The notes below the pieces were generated by a model. That model was not told where the DNA came from and searched no databases. It was given only the letters and a program-made list of their open reading frames with translations. The position numbers and the translations under genes were made by a program. Positions 1 to 8,170 of a DNA stretch of 41,684 nt are shown here, one piece after another (position 1 is the first letter of the stretch; every line of letters begins with the position of its first letter). This DNA comes from Alphaproteobacteria bacterium (GTDB lineage Bacteria; Pseudomonadota; Alphaproteobacteria; SMXP01). The stretch covers positions 1-41,684 of the forward strand of contig JANQPV010000004.1 in assembly GCA_028285305.1 (NCBI GenBank), given 5' to 3'.

Positions 1-174
1 CGAAATCATGCGAAGAATAAACAAGGCCAACTAATCGGCGCGGCTTGAACGGAGCAATCGCACAAAGAGTGGCCGCGCCGAGACGCAGGATTCGGCCGGC
101 GCTCCGGCATGGCCTTGACATCACCGTCCCCCTCCTCCCACAACTGCCGGAACGATCACGCTCAAGGTCCCGCC

Positions 175-1302
175 ATGCTGAACAAACTCGACGATTATCC
201 CATCCACCAAACGCCAGAGCCCATTGCTCATCCCGCAACCAGCGACCGCAACGTCTATGACCGCACCTGGTTCAACGGCTACACGGCGGACGGCTCCTAT
301 TATTTCGGCATCGGAATGGCGATCTATCCGCACCGGGGCATCCTGGACGGCGCTTTCAGCGTAGTCGAAAAGGACGGCCGCCAGCATTGCTTCTTCGGCT
401 CCCGGCGCGCACCTCTCGAGCGCACCGAAATGGAGGTAGGTCCCTTCCGCCTAGAGATCATCGAACCCATGCGCCGGGTGCGTGTCATTCTGGACACGAA
501 TGAAAGCGGTGTCGCCTGCGACCTCACCTTTTCCGCCCGCACGGCCCCCATCCAAGAAGAGCGCCAAATCCTCTGGACCGGCGCCCGGCGTACCATGGAT
601 GCCACCCGCTTCGATCAATTCGGCCGCTGGTCGGGAACGATTTCTCACCCCGATGGCGAAATCACCGTGCGCGAAGAAGACTGCCACGGCACCAAAGACC
701 GATCTTGGGGCGTGCGCGGTATCGGCGAGCCGGAATCAGGCGGCGCCCCGACCATGCCGCGGGGCATTTGTTTCATCTGGGCGCCTCTGTTTTGGGAGGA
801 CCACATTTCCCATGCGATCTTCTTTGACGGGCCCAAAGGCGAAGCCCTCGTCCGCGAAGGTCTCACGGCCCCGCTCTTTCCATCCGAAGACGCCGTCCCC
901 GACACGGCCGAGCCCCTGGATGAGCGCATGGCCACCGCCTGCCACCGGCTTACCTATCACCCGGGCACAAGGCTCGCGAAGTCCGCCGAGATCGACCTTG
1001 TCGCCTTAAACGGTGAGACACGGACGATTGAGCTTGAGCCCATCTTGAAATTTCAGATGAAGGGCCTTGGGTATACCCATACGGAATGGGGGCAAGGCAT
1101 GTGGAAGGGAGAGCTGGCCATCGGCGGCGAGTCCTTCGATCCGCGCCAACTCGATCCCCTCGCCTTCGAAAACATCCACGTTCAACAAGTCGTGCGCGCC
1201 TACGACGGCGCCCGCACCGGCATCGGCGTGCTGGAGCAGATCTGCATCGGGCCCTATGCGCCGGCAGGGTTCACGGACTTTCTCGACGGCGCTAGCGACT
1301 GA
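175..1302 (+). CDS. Lipocalin-like CrtC/AttH-type protein (DUF7064/7065-like)
   Basis: Protein of 375 residues, probably a two-domain beta-barrel of the hydroxyneurosporene-synthase (CrtC)/AttH superfamily. Visible hallmarks are the N-terminal WFNGYTADGSYYFGIGM stretch followed by a GxxDGAFSV turn, a central TKDRSWGVRG segment typical of the family, and a C-terminal GYTHTEWGQGMWKGEL strand. Members occur in steroid, terpenoid and lipid catabolic neighbourhoods, but no reaction is established for this type, so the function is unknown. I chose the ATG at 175 because AAGGTCC lies just upstream and the conserved region starts soon after; an in-frame ATG at 109 would add 22 residues of low-complexity Ser/Pro sequence. 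The 3' end overlaps the convergent DUF3604 gene by 11 bases. The family call rests on recalled motifs and is moderately secure. Confidence 0.6.
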   Translation: MLNKLDDYPIHQTPEPIAHPATSDRNVYDRTWFNGYTADGSYYFGIGMAIYPHRGILDGAFSVVEKDGRQHCFFGSRRAPLERTEMEVGPFRLEIIEPMRRVRVILDTNESGVACDLTFSARTAPIQEERQILWTGARRTMDATRFDQFGRWSGTISHPDGEITVREEDCHGTKDRSWGVRGIGEPESGGAPTMPRGICFIWAPLFWEDHISHAIFFDGPKGEALVREGLTAPLFPSEDAVPDTAEPLDERMATACHRLTYHPGTRLAKSAEIDLVALNGETRTIELEPILKFQMKGLGYTHTEWGQGMWKGELAIGGESFDPRQLDPLAFENIHVQQVVRAYDGARTGIGVLEQICIGPYAPAGFTDFLDGASD

Positions 1303-3235
1303 AGCGCGGATAGGGTTGGAACCATATCGGCGAGGACCAAGCGCGCTCCCGCACTGTTGCTTCCACACCTTCGGGAGGCGCTGATCCTAAACGCAACGCG
1401 TCGTAAGTTGAATACCTGCACGTTGGATTTTGCAGCACACGCACATAATAGAAAGTCGGTTGTGCAGGCGCATAGTCTTCATCAATCCACAAAGCCTTAA
1501 GCTCCGTGGCGCCTTCCCCGGTGAGCGAGCAGTCCGCCAGATCAACGCTTGCGCCGCTCTCGGGACAAACCTGCGTAACTGGATCGGGGTCGGAACCATT
1601 TGCACACGCAACATCGATCACGCGTTCTTCTGGCCCCTTCTCGCCCAGCCAACCCTTGATGATTTGGATTTTCTGGAGCGGTGCGCTGTCGGTATCTTGC
1701 GCGGCCCATACGATAAAGGAGGGTGTTTTTGCCTGAGCGGAGAGAACCGCGCCCATCGGCACGCCGGCAACATAAGCCCGCTCGACAAGGTTGGTGGATG
1801 CCAAAATGTCACTGGAATAGTCCCAGCTCGCAAAGAAGCGCAGCGCTATCCGTGTACCGCTTGTCGCATAGGTTTCACGCGCTTTCATCGCATCGAAGAT
1901 GGCATCTCGGGTGTTTTCAGAAGCCCAAACCGCCGCCAGACCGCCCGGATTGCGCTGCATCTGTTGCGGGCGCCTCTTCACAAGACCCTCGTGCCGCCGC
2001 ACCGCGGGAGATGTAAAAAGGCCGGTTGATCCCCGGTAGTCCCACTCTTCCGTATCTCCCGGATTGCCGTTGTGAGTATCGGTACTGCCGATGAACCCGA
2101 ATCTGAGCGGATTGAACCCAAACTCCTGCTCAAGCGCGAGACCCTTCTTGAGACCGTCGCGAGCCATTGATGTCGGATGAATTCAGCTGCTTGTCTGTCC
2201 CTCTGCACAAGGAGGGAAATATTGCTCGAAGTTACATTCTTCATCCGTCGTTCCCACCCCGACAGCGCATTCGGAAGCACCCTTTATCTGCATAATTTCT
2301 GCAAGCGGCTCGGAGTCTCGCCGTAGCGCCCAATCGTCTCGCGTGTACGGATCGCCGTCGATCGTTACGTCCGCATACGCCAGTCCCCAAGTCTTGTTCA
2401 TATTGTGAGGAATAGTAAGCACGTCGCACTCGCCAACGCAGGTGTCATCGAGCGAACGCCACAGATCAAGAACCGTCGGAGCCTCGAAGGCCGACACGGC
2501 AAAGTCGGGCACCGCACTACCGCGAAAGATGACGTTGCGGTGAAGTTTTCCGCGATCCGGCAAAGGCGGCGAATACTCATAGGCGGCAAAAGTTGTAAAC
2601 TCTCCTGGGCGATTATGGGCATCCGCCGCCGCAACAATCTTCGACCAGGTGGTTTTTGCCGGCCCGATGCAGTCATGCTCTGCGCAAAGATCCTTTGGGC
2701 GTTGAGGAGGGCGTTGTTCCCCTTCCATGCGCAATCTCATAAAGAACGAAATCGACGGCCGATCGAATTGATCGCAATACGAACGGACATCGGGCGAAAC
2801 GTCTTCAAGTGCGCAGGTTTCGAAAAGGCCGAATGACTCTGCATGATCGGTGAGCGCAACAAAGTCGAGCGGACGCCCGATCTGCATCACCTCCCCTGCT
2901 GAGTTCCTAACCGCTTCGCCGTTTGCAAAGCGGTAAGCATCCTCGGGACTTAATCGTGTCCCGAACAAATAGGCATCAAAGGACAAGTTTGTGTGCACAT
3001 GCAAATCGCCAAAGTATAAATTCCTTGCGACAGTCTCCTGCGGCGTGAGGCGTGGCCGGACCGGAGGTTGATCAAAAGCGTCTTCATCTTGCGCGGCGAC
3101 TTGCGCCGCTCGTTCGGCTTCACCTTCTTCCGAGAGATCGACAAGCGATCGGTTCATGAACGATGAATAAAACCACCAGCCACCCAATCCTGCAGCCACG
3201 GCCAACCCGGCGAACACAACGACAACTCTGTTCAT
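1292..3235 (-). pseudogene. DUF3604 protein, PHP-like, interrupted by an in-frame TGA
   Basis: A full-length DUF3604 reading frame of 648 codons broken only by TGA at 2185-2183; both halves are in the same frame and together match the intact paralogue at 14589-16442 end to end. The PHP-like metal motifs are present: HVH after FGDL, TDHAE, an YEYS glutamate, IPHN and, after the stop, GSTDTH. The N-terminus has a membrane segment (about residues 4-23) with no obvious cleavage site, so the product would be anchored and face the periplasm. ATG 3235 is preferred (GGGAGAG, 7 nt upstream) over a GTG two codons earlier. After the stop, ATG 2167 could restart translation (SMARDGLKKGL) but has no clear ribosome site. 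The lesion may be a true nonsense mutation, a sequencing error or readthrough. DUF3604 proteins are poorly characterised. Confidence 0.8.
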
Positions 3236-3430
3236 TTGCACTCTCCCAAGGTGATGAAGACACCAAACTGAAAGATTTGTATCAGGGCGATGCCCGAAAT
3301 AGACAGGCCATATTCAGACATTCGCAATTCCTTCGCTCTTGGGTGCCCGCTCAAATTAAATATCCGTAAGGTCTAAATGACGCCGAATTGTAATCTTGTT
3401 CTCGCCTCTTGACCTGGGTAAATTAGAGAT

Positions 3431-4075
3431 ATGGTGGACCGTAGATCGATACTTTCTGGTATGGCCGCAATGGGCGCCGCTTTCACCCTGCTTGGACGGC
3501 AAGCATGGGCGACGGCGCAGCTTTCCAAGTCCGATATCGACGATTTGGACCGCGTCAGCGATTACATCAATCAGATCAAAACCCTGCAGGGAAATTTCGT
3601 TCAAGTCGCCTCTAACGGCGTGAGAGATGGTGGTCGTTTCTATTTTCGCCGCCCGGGCCGATTGAGGTTTGAATACGAGGACCCCAACCCGATTCTTATC
3701 GTTTCTGACGGGACATGGCTGGCCGTGACGGATCGTCAACTCAAAACGGTGGACCGCCTCCCATTGTCGAGCCACCCATTGAAAGTTCTGCTTCGCAAGA
3801 AAGTGAATTTGGCCGCAGAAGATAAGATCATAGGCGTCCACCGCATTCCTGGCAGTTTGTCTGTCATCGCGAGGGACAACGAGGGTTTGTTGCAAGGCGA
3901 GCTCGAGATTGTGTTCGCAGACCCAGCAATCGAGTTGCTGCAGTGGAAGATTGTCGACGCCCAGGGCTTTGCCATCACGATCGCTTTGCGCGACCTCGTG
4001 CGCGACGACAAAATTGATTCGAAATTGTTTTCAATCGACGAAGAAGAGAATCCGTTCAGGGATCAACGCCGGTAA
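3431..4075 (+). CDS. lolA: Outer-membrane lipoprotein carrier protein LolA
   Basis: LolA is the periplasmic chaperone that takes lipoproteins from LolCDE at the inner membrane to the outer membrane. The 214-residue protein starts with an RR-containing signal sequence (residues 3-27, cleavage near AWA) and shows the family core: KTLQGNFVQ, then GRFYFRRPGRLRFEYEDP, LIVSDGTWL and a DRQLKTVDRLPLSSHPLKVLL segment. The length is normal. The pattern lolA followed closely by xthA is common in alphaproteobacteria and supports the call. The start has only a weak AGAG site 5 nt upstream; no better in-frame start exists nearby. It is transcribed away from the broken DUF3604 gene, with 195 bases between the two starts. 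Confidence 0.93.
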   Translation: MVDRRSILSGMAAMGAAFTLLGRQAWATAQLSKSDIDDLDRVSDYINQIKTLQGNFVQVASNGVRDGGRFYFRRPGRLRFEYEDPNPILIVSDGTWLAVTDRQLKTVDRLPLSSHPLKVLLRKKVNLAAEDKIIGVHRIPGSLSVIARDNEGLLQGELEIVFADPAIELLQWKIVDAQGFAITIALRDLVRDDKIDSKLFSIDEEENPFRDQRR

Positions 4076-4201
4076 CCTTACCGAACGGAACCCAGAATCC
4101 ACACTAAATCGCAGCTTTTGGGCACTATGTTGATTTAGAGTCACACACAAGGCCAGAAAGAAAGATATTGCAATTTTCTGGAATCATGCTACTTTAATAA
4201 C

Positions 4202-4347
4202 ACAGCAATCGAGAGAACGGTCAGATCAGCGTTGCCCCCCCGCTTGCGGTTTGGCCCTTGAGTTGCTATCGCCGGATTATCCCCTCCCGGCGGAACGCGC
4301 AGATAGCGTTAAAGCGTCTGGTTGCCCCAAGGCCAGACGCTTTTTTT
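4202..4347 (+). ncRNA. Candidate trans-acting sRNA with anti-Shine-Dalgarno loop
   Basis: The sequence shows two consecutive hairpins. The first has an outer stem 4265-4270/4302-4307 (GCTATC with GATAGC) and an inner stem CGCCGG/CCGGCG (4270-4275/4287-4292) that exposes the loop ATTATCCCCTC, complementary to GGGGA-type ribosome-binding sites. The second is a strong intrinsic terminator. A further C7 run lies at 4233-4240. The 5' end near 4202 is inferred from a TTGCAA/TACTTT promoter-like pair and is uncertain. Alphaproteobacterial sRNAs of the 'CUCCUCCC' anti-SD type have this build (C-rich unpaired loops, Rho-independent end), but this sequence matches none that I can name. It could instead be a leader with an attenuator for the gene at 4408. 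Confidence 0.45.
4311..4347 (+). terminator. Strong Rho-independent terminator
   Basis: An 11-bp perfect stem, AAAGCGTCTGG (4311-4321) with CCAGACGCTTT (4333-4343), has an 11-base loop and runs into seven T (4341-4347). It ends whatever is transcribed upstream and isolates the following gene at 4408 unless there is read-through. Confidence 0.88.
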
Positions 4348-4407
4348 CTGCCTGGGGCCTCTTCTTTATGTGTTGGTCTTCACGGAAATCCAAAGCAAGG
4401 TGAGATC

Positions 4408-5013
4408 ATGACCGACCAAACATCCGATACTCTCTCCGAAGACGAATTGGACACGATTGCCGAAGACATTCCGGGGATGATCGCTTTACGGGAAGCAGCC
4501 CATGAAGCTGAGCGCACAGCATGGTTCGCGGATGTGGGCGGGCCGGTCACGGCCTCTTTGAAATCCACGGCGCAAACTTACCTGGATGGGTTGGGCTTTC
4601 CCCACACGGATATTGCCTTGGTTCAAACCTGGGAAGAAGCAGCAGGATTAGCCGAGAATCCGGAGCTTGATTCACTCCATTGGGAAGCCGAAGAAAGCAT
4701 CCGGGCGAGCCTCCTGGACGATGTCTTAAGCCACATGAGTGAGGAAGGTTTAACCATCGGCCTGAATTACCTGTCCGCCAAGACATCCCCTTCCATCAAA
4801 TCGGCAACCGAGGATCTGGGCGCTCTGTGGGATGTAGAGGACGAAGCGCTTCTAACCGCTGCAACAGGAGCGGCCGTCCACGCCGTGCACCTTTTTGCTC
4901 TATCCAACGTGGCGGAGTGCGAGGACACCCATCCCGCTAAAACAAAGTTTAGGCTCTTCAAAGCGGGCCGTTGGCCAATCAGCATTACAGGAAACACATT
5001 CAACCTATTCTGA
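4408..5013 (+). CDS. Conserved-looking acidic hypothetical protein
   Basis: I do not recognise this 201-residue protein. It is acidic and mostly helical by appearance, without signal peptide, membrane segment or cysteine motif (one Cys only). The N-terminus (residues 1-60) is rich in Glu/Asp with alanine heptads, and the C-terminus ends in a basic-aromatic tail, FRLFKAGRWPISITGNTFNLF minus its last residue, unlike the rest and perhaps a binding motif. ATG 4408 is chosen for the AAGG site 8-9 nt upstream; the open frame extends back to 4258 but would then run through the upstream terminator. xthA starts 35 bases downstream, so the two are probably co-transcribed. Confidence 0.7.
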   Translation: MTDQTSDTLSEDELDTIAEDIPGMIALREAAHEAERTAWFADVGGPVTASLKSTAQTYLDGLGFPHTDIALVQTWEEAAGLAENPELDSLHWEAEESIRASLLDDVLSHMSEEGLTIGLNYLSAKTSPSIKSATEDLGALWDVEDEALLTAATGAAVHAVHLFALSNVAECEDTHPAKTKFRLFKAGRWPISITGNTFNLF

Positions 5014-5048
5014 CGGAAACCGAACACAAGAATTCAAAGGGGGGAAGC

Positions 5049-5852
5049 ATGAGCAGCATCAAGCTCGCGACGTGGAATATTAACTCTGTCCGCCTACGTC
5101 CAAAACTCATCGAACAGTTTGTGACTGCGGAGAACCCGGACATCTTATGTTTGCAAGAAATCAAATGCGCAAACGAACAGTTCCCATCCAAGTTCTTCGA
5201 AAAGCTCGGCTATGGACATATCGCAGTACATGGACAAAAGGCCTATCACGGGGTCGCAACCGTTTCAAAAGTCCCCATTGAAGAGACCACAAGATCTTTC
5301 TTCGCAGACAAAGACGACGCCCGCCATATCTGCACCAGGATTGCCGACGACGTCGAGATCCATAACTTCTACATTCCCTCCGGAGGAGACGAACCCGATA
5401 GAGACAAGAACGAAAAATTTGACCACAAACTAAAGTTCATCAAGGATGCCGCAGCTTGGTTCAAAAAGCGCAAGAACAAAAGGCAAAACAAAATGGTTCT
5501 GGTGGGGGATTTGAACATTGCCCCGCTCGAAAACGACGTGTGGTCTCACAAACAGCTGCTAAAAGTGGTCAGTCATACACCGATCGAAGTGGAACACTTA
5601 GGGGAACTGCAAGCCTCCCACAATTGGGTGGACTTAGTCCGCACAGAACGACCGGAACCGGAAAAGATCTTTTCTTGGTGGAGTTACCGCTCCCCCGACT
5701 GGACCAAAAACAATAGAGGGCGTCGCTTGGATCACATTTGGATTACGCCCGCGCTCCAAGATCGGACGCACAGCACCAAGGTTCTGACTGAAGCCAGAGG
5801 CTGGGAGAAGCCATCCGATCACGTACCGGTGATCGCCCGTCTCGACGTGTGA
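5049..5852 (+). CDS. xthA: Exodeoxyribonuclease III (AP endonuclease)
   Basis: A 267-residue enzyme of the exonuclease III / AP endonuclease family, cutting DNA at abasic sites and trimming 3' ends in base-excision repair. Family residues are visible: TWNINSVR with N10, LCLQEIK (metal-binding Glu37), the Tyr-Pro segment NFYIPSGGDE, VGDLNIAPLENDVW (catalytic Asp and Asn), RLDHIW and the C-terminal SDHVPV histidine. The length fits the bacterial type. ATG 5049 is preferred because of the strong GGGGGAAGC just upstream; the upstream extension reads as spurious sequence. It sits behind the acidic hypothetical gene and faces the response regulator at 5899, with 46 bases between the stops. Confidence 0.95.
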   Translation: MSSIKLATWNINSVRLRPKLIEQFVTAENPDILCLQEIKCANEQFPSKFFEKLGYGHIAVHGQKAYHGVATVSKVPIEETTRSFFADKDDARHICTRIADDVEIHNFYIPSGGDEPDRDKNEKFDHKLKFIKDAAAWFKKRKNKRQNKMVLVGDLNIAPLENDVWSHKQLLKVVSHTPIEVEHLGELQASHNWVDLVRTERPEPEKIFSWWSYRSPDWTKNNRGRRLDHIWITPALQDRTHSTKVLTEARGWEKPSDHVPVIARLDV

Positions 5853-5898
5853 TAATCGGCTTTTGGGCGCGGCCAGCCTACTTCATGCACCGAAAAGA

Positions 5899-6585
5899 CT
5901 ACGGCACCAGACGGTACCCGCCGGTCTCCGTGACCAGCAGAGTCGCATTCGAAGGATCAGGCTCGATCTTCTGGCGCAATCGGTAAATATGCGTTTCCAG
6001 GGTATGGGTCGTGACGTTGGAATTGTAGCCCCAGACCTCGTGCAGGAGGACATCCCGTCCGACGACCCGATCGCCGGAACGGTACAGATATTTGAGAATA
6101 GCCGTTTCTTTTTCCGTGAGACGGATCTTTTTGGCCTCTCCTTCTTCCATCATTTTCGCGCTCGGCCGGAACGTGTAGGGACCAATCTGGAACACAGCAT
6201 CCTCACTTTGCTCGTGGCTGCGCAAGTGAGCACGAATTCGCGCAAGCAACACCCCAAAACGAAATGGCTTAGTCACATAGTCGTTGGCGCCCGCGTCCAG
6301 GCCCAAAATCGTGTCAGCTTCGGAGTCATGTCCGGTCAACATAATGATGGGACAATTCACCCCCGCCTTGCGCATCAACCTACACGCCTCGCGGCCATCG
6401 ATATCGGGCAGGCCCACATCGAGGAGGACAAGATCGACGTGTTCTGCTTTTGCTTTTTCCAGGCCCGAGGAACCAGATGGCGCTTCTTCCGTCACAAATT
6501 CATCATGCAAATCAAATTGCTCTACAAGCGAAGCGCGCAAAGAGTCATCGTCATCGACGATCAGAATCTTTCTCAATGTGGTCAT
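5899..6585 (-). CDS. cenR: OmpR-family response regulator, CenR-like
   Basis: A two-component regulator of 228 residues: receiver domain (about 4-118) with the acidic pair D11-D12, phosphoacceptor D56 (LLDVGLPD), T84 and K106 (TKPF), then a winged-helix OmpR/PhoB domain with RLTEKETAILKYLYR and the recognition region THTLETHIYRLRQKIE. The long conserved stretch HEQSEDAVFQIGPYTFRPSAK is what I recall from CenR, the essential cell-envelope regulator of alphaproteobacteria, so the name is given with moderate certainty. The second of two adjacent ATGs (6585) sits 5 nt after AGGAGG, better than 6588. The cognate kinase (CenK) is not in the window. Confidence 0.85.
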   Translation of the reverse strand: MTTLRKILIVDDDDSLRASLVEQFDLHDEFVTEEAPSGSSGLEKAKAEHVDLVLLDVGLPDIDGREACRLMRKAGVNCPIIMLTGHDSEADTILGLDAGANDYVTKPFRFGVLLARIRAHLRSHEQSEDAVFQIGPYTFRPSAKMMEEGEAKKIRLTEKETAILKYLYRSGDRVVGRDVLLHEVWGYNSNVTTHTLETHIYRLRQKIEPDPSNATLLVTETGGYRLVP

Positions 6586-6808
6586 CATGTCCTCCTTATA
6601 CACGTTCGCGGCACACAGTAAATTCCCGATAACAGCACCGCTGGCGCATAAGATGTGCCGAGTAGCGGCCAAGTTGAACTGACATTTTCTCAACCGCGCT
6701 CACGGACCGGTGAAGTATGGTGAGCGAATTGTCTAGAAGCTCTCTTCACTGTAACGCCCAAACACGCCCAAAGGATCACCCAAGGGGCCCCGGCAGTTGG
6801 GAGACAAC

Positions 6809-7504
6809 CTATACGTTAGTCCCCCGGGGGCCAAACAGAGATGTCCCGACCCGAACATGAGTGGCGCCCAACTCTATCGCCAGTTCGAAGTCAGCGCTCA
6901 TTCCCATACTGACAAGGTCAAGGCCGTTTCTTTCAGCCATTTTTTTGAGCAGCGCAAAGTGTAGACTTGGCTCATCATCTTTAGGCGGAATACACATGAG
7001 CCCGCCCACATTGAGTCCGTGACGTTCCACACAGTCTCTCACAAAAGCGTCGGTTTCAGAGGGCGAAACGCCGGATTTCTGAGGTTCTTCGCCGGTATTG
7101 ACTTGCACGAAACACAATGGGCGTTTGCCGCTGCGTTGCATCTCCGCTGAGAGCCTATGAGCAAGTTTTGGGCGGTCAACGGAATGAATCGCGTCAAAGA
7201 GTGTAAGCGCCTCGGAAACTTTGTTGGTTTGCAGCGGTCCTATAAAATGTAAGACCACATCCGGATGCTCCTTTTTGAGCTGCGGCCATTTTGCGGCTGC
7301 CTCTTGAATCCGGTTTTCCCCGAAGTGCCGGTGACCGAGCTCCAATAACACCTCTATCTTTTCCACCGGCTGTTTCTTGCCAACCGCTATCAAACACACA
7401 TCAGGCATCAACCGCCGATGGTAACTTTCACCGCGCTTCCGGGCATCGGCAATCCGGGATTTCACGTCTTCGTAGCGCTCAGCGATTTCGGCTTTATCGA
7501 TCAT
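6809..7504 (-). CDS. YggS-family PLP homeostasis protein
   Basis: A 231-residue single-domain alanine-racemase-fold protein (YggS/PROSC/PLPBP), thought to bind and buffer pyridoxal phosphate rather than catalyse a known reaction. Seen: LIAVGKKQP with Lys43 in the PLP-lysine position, HFGENRIQEA, LHFIGPLQTNK, SVDRPKLA, VQVNTGEEPQKSG, GLMCIPP, LSMGMSADFELAIELGATHVRVGTSLFG (shortened here: the SMGMSADFE and RVGTSLFG motifs). The alanine-serine usually before the lysine (AVSK) is AVGK here, a small departure. The divergent gene at 7529 starts 24 bases away, so the two share a promoter region. Confidence 0.92.
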   Translation of the reverse strand: MIDKAEIAERYEDVKSRIADARKRGESYHRRLMPDVCLIAVGKKQPVEKIEVLLELGHRHFGENRIQEAAAKWPQLKKEHPDVVLHFIGPLQTNKVSEALTLFDAIHSVDRPKLAHRLSAEMQRSGKRPLCFVQVNTGEEPQKSGVSPSETDAFVRDCVERHGLNVGGLMCIPPKDDEPSLHFALLKKMAERNGLDLVSMGMSADFELAIELGATHVRVGTSLFGPRGTNV

Positions 7505-7528
7505 ACCTTAACCCTATATCCTGGCGAG

Positions 7529-8170
7529 ATGCCCGCGCCTATCAAACACAACCCCAAGCTGACCCGTTTGTCCTGGATTGGTCGCCCGAAAGACATTGCA
7601 CCCGCTTTCTTCTTTACCGACGACAAGCGAGCCAACAATGCTTTAGATATCGCTCAAGCCTTGCCCCCGGAAGTCGGTATTGTTTTTCGTAGCCTCGAGC
7701 CAGAAGAGCTAAGATGCACGAAAACGAAGCAAATGGCCGAATTGGCTGAGAGTCAGCGCAGATGTATGTTCGTTTCGCAAAGACCGGAACTCGCCCATCA
7801 GCTTGGGGCTACAGGGGTCCATCTGCCGGAGCGGGAGGCCTATCGTGCCAAGCAGATTCGTAGACTGTTTCCGAGCCTCAGAATCTCAACCGCCTGCCAT
7901 TCCTTTAGCGTCCTCTCATCCCTATGCCGAGACTCCATCGATCTAATATTTCTTTCACCCTTGTTTTCAACCAAAAGCCATCCTCGCGAAGCGGGCTTGG
8001 GCGTGCTCAAATTCGCGCATTGGCGTAACGTGGCACTCCGCCGGAGTTCAAGAAAGCCGCTCATTTACGCTCTCGGAGGTATTAATGCAGACAACATTCA
8101 CCGCCTGTCAGCCACCGGTGCAGACGGATATGGTGCAATCGGGATGTTTGCTGAAGCCGGTTTAGAATGA
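7529..8170 (+). CDS. Thiamine-phosphate-synthase-like (ThiE/TenI family) protein
   Basis: A 213-residue TIM-barrel protein of the ThiE/TenI family. ThiE joins the pyrimidine and thiazole halves of thiamine; TenI is a thiazole tautomerase. Seen: FFFTDDKR at the first strand, QLGATGVHLPE (family GVHL), LSPLFSTKSHP, and the phosphate-binding ALGGINADN and GADGYGAIG. The usual ThiE residues around the pyrophosphate (GQ/D motif) are not evident, so a TenI-like or otherwise divergent role is likely; I therefore give no gene symbol. ATG 7529 follows GGCGAG; a longer start at 7418 would overlap the divergent YggS gene. The 3' end overlaps the convergent porin gene by 9 bases. Confidence 0.75.
   Translation: MPAPIKHNPKLTRLSWIGRPKDIAPAFFFTDDKRANNALDIAQALPPEVGIVFRSLEPEELRCTKTKQMAELAESQRRCMFVSQRPELAHQLGATGVHLPEREAYRAKQIRRLFPSLRISTACHSFSVLSSLCRDSIDLIFLSPLFSTKSHPREAGLGVLKFAHWRNVALRRSSRKPLIYALGGINADNIHRLSATGADGYGAIGMFAEAGLE

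Larger units (their letters stand above)
4076..4407. other. 332-base intergenic region with a candidate sRNA
   Basis: No protein gene is visible between lolA and the acidic hypothetical protein. The right two thirds hold a promoter-like pair (TTGCAA 4168-4173, 16-base spacer, TACTTT 4190-4195), a C-rich folded stretch and an intrinsic terminator, described as separate entries. The remainder (4076-4160) shows nothing I can name. Confidence 0.6.

Noticed and set aside
1-174. Coding end of an upstream gene at the left edge
   Set aside because: Short open ends in two frames but nothing recognisable; could not be supported.
2183-2185. Selenocysteine at the TGA of DUF3604 copy A
   Set aside because: The paralogue has no Cys at this site, the position is outside the metal motifs and no SECIS-like hairpin was apparent just downstream.
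5863-6621. Long plus-strand frame (252 codons) opposite the cenR-like gene
   Set aside because: Antisense shadow of a well-conserved response regulator; no motif, no ribosome site.
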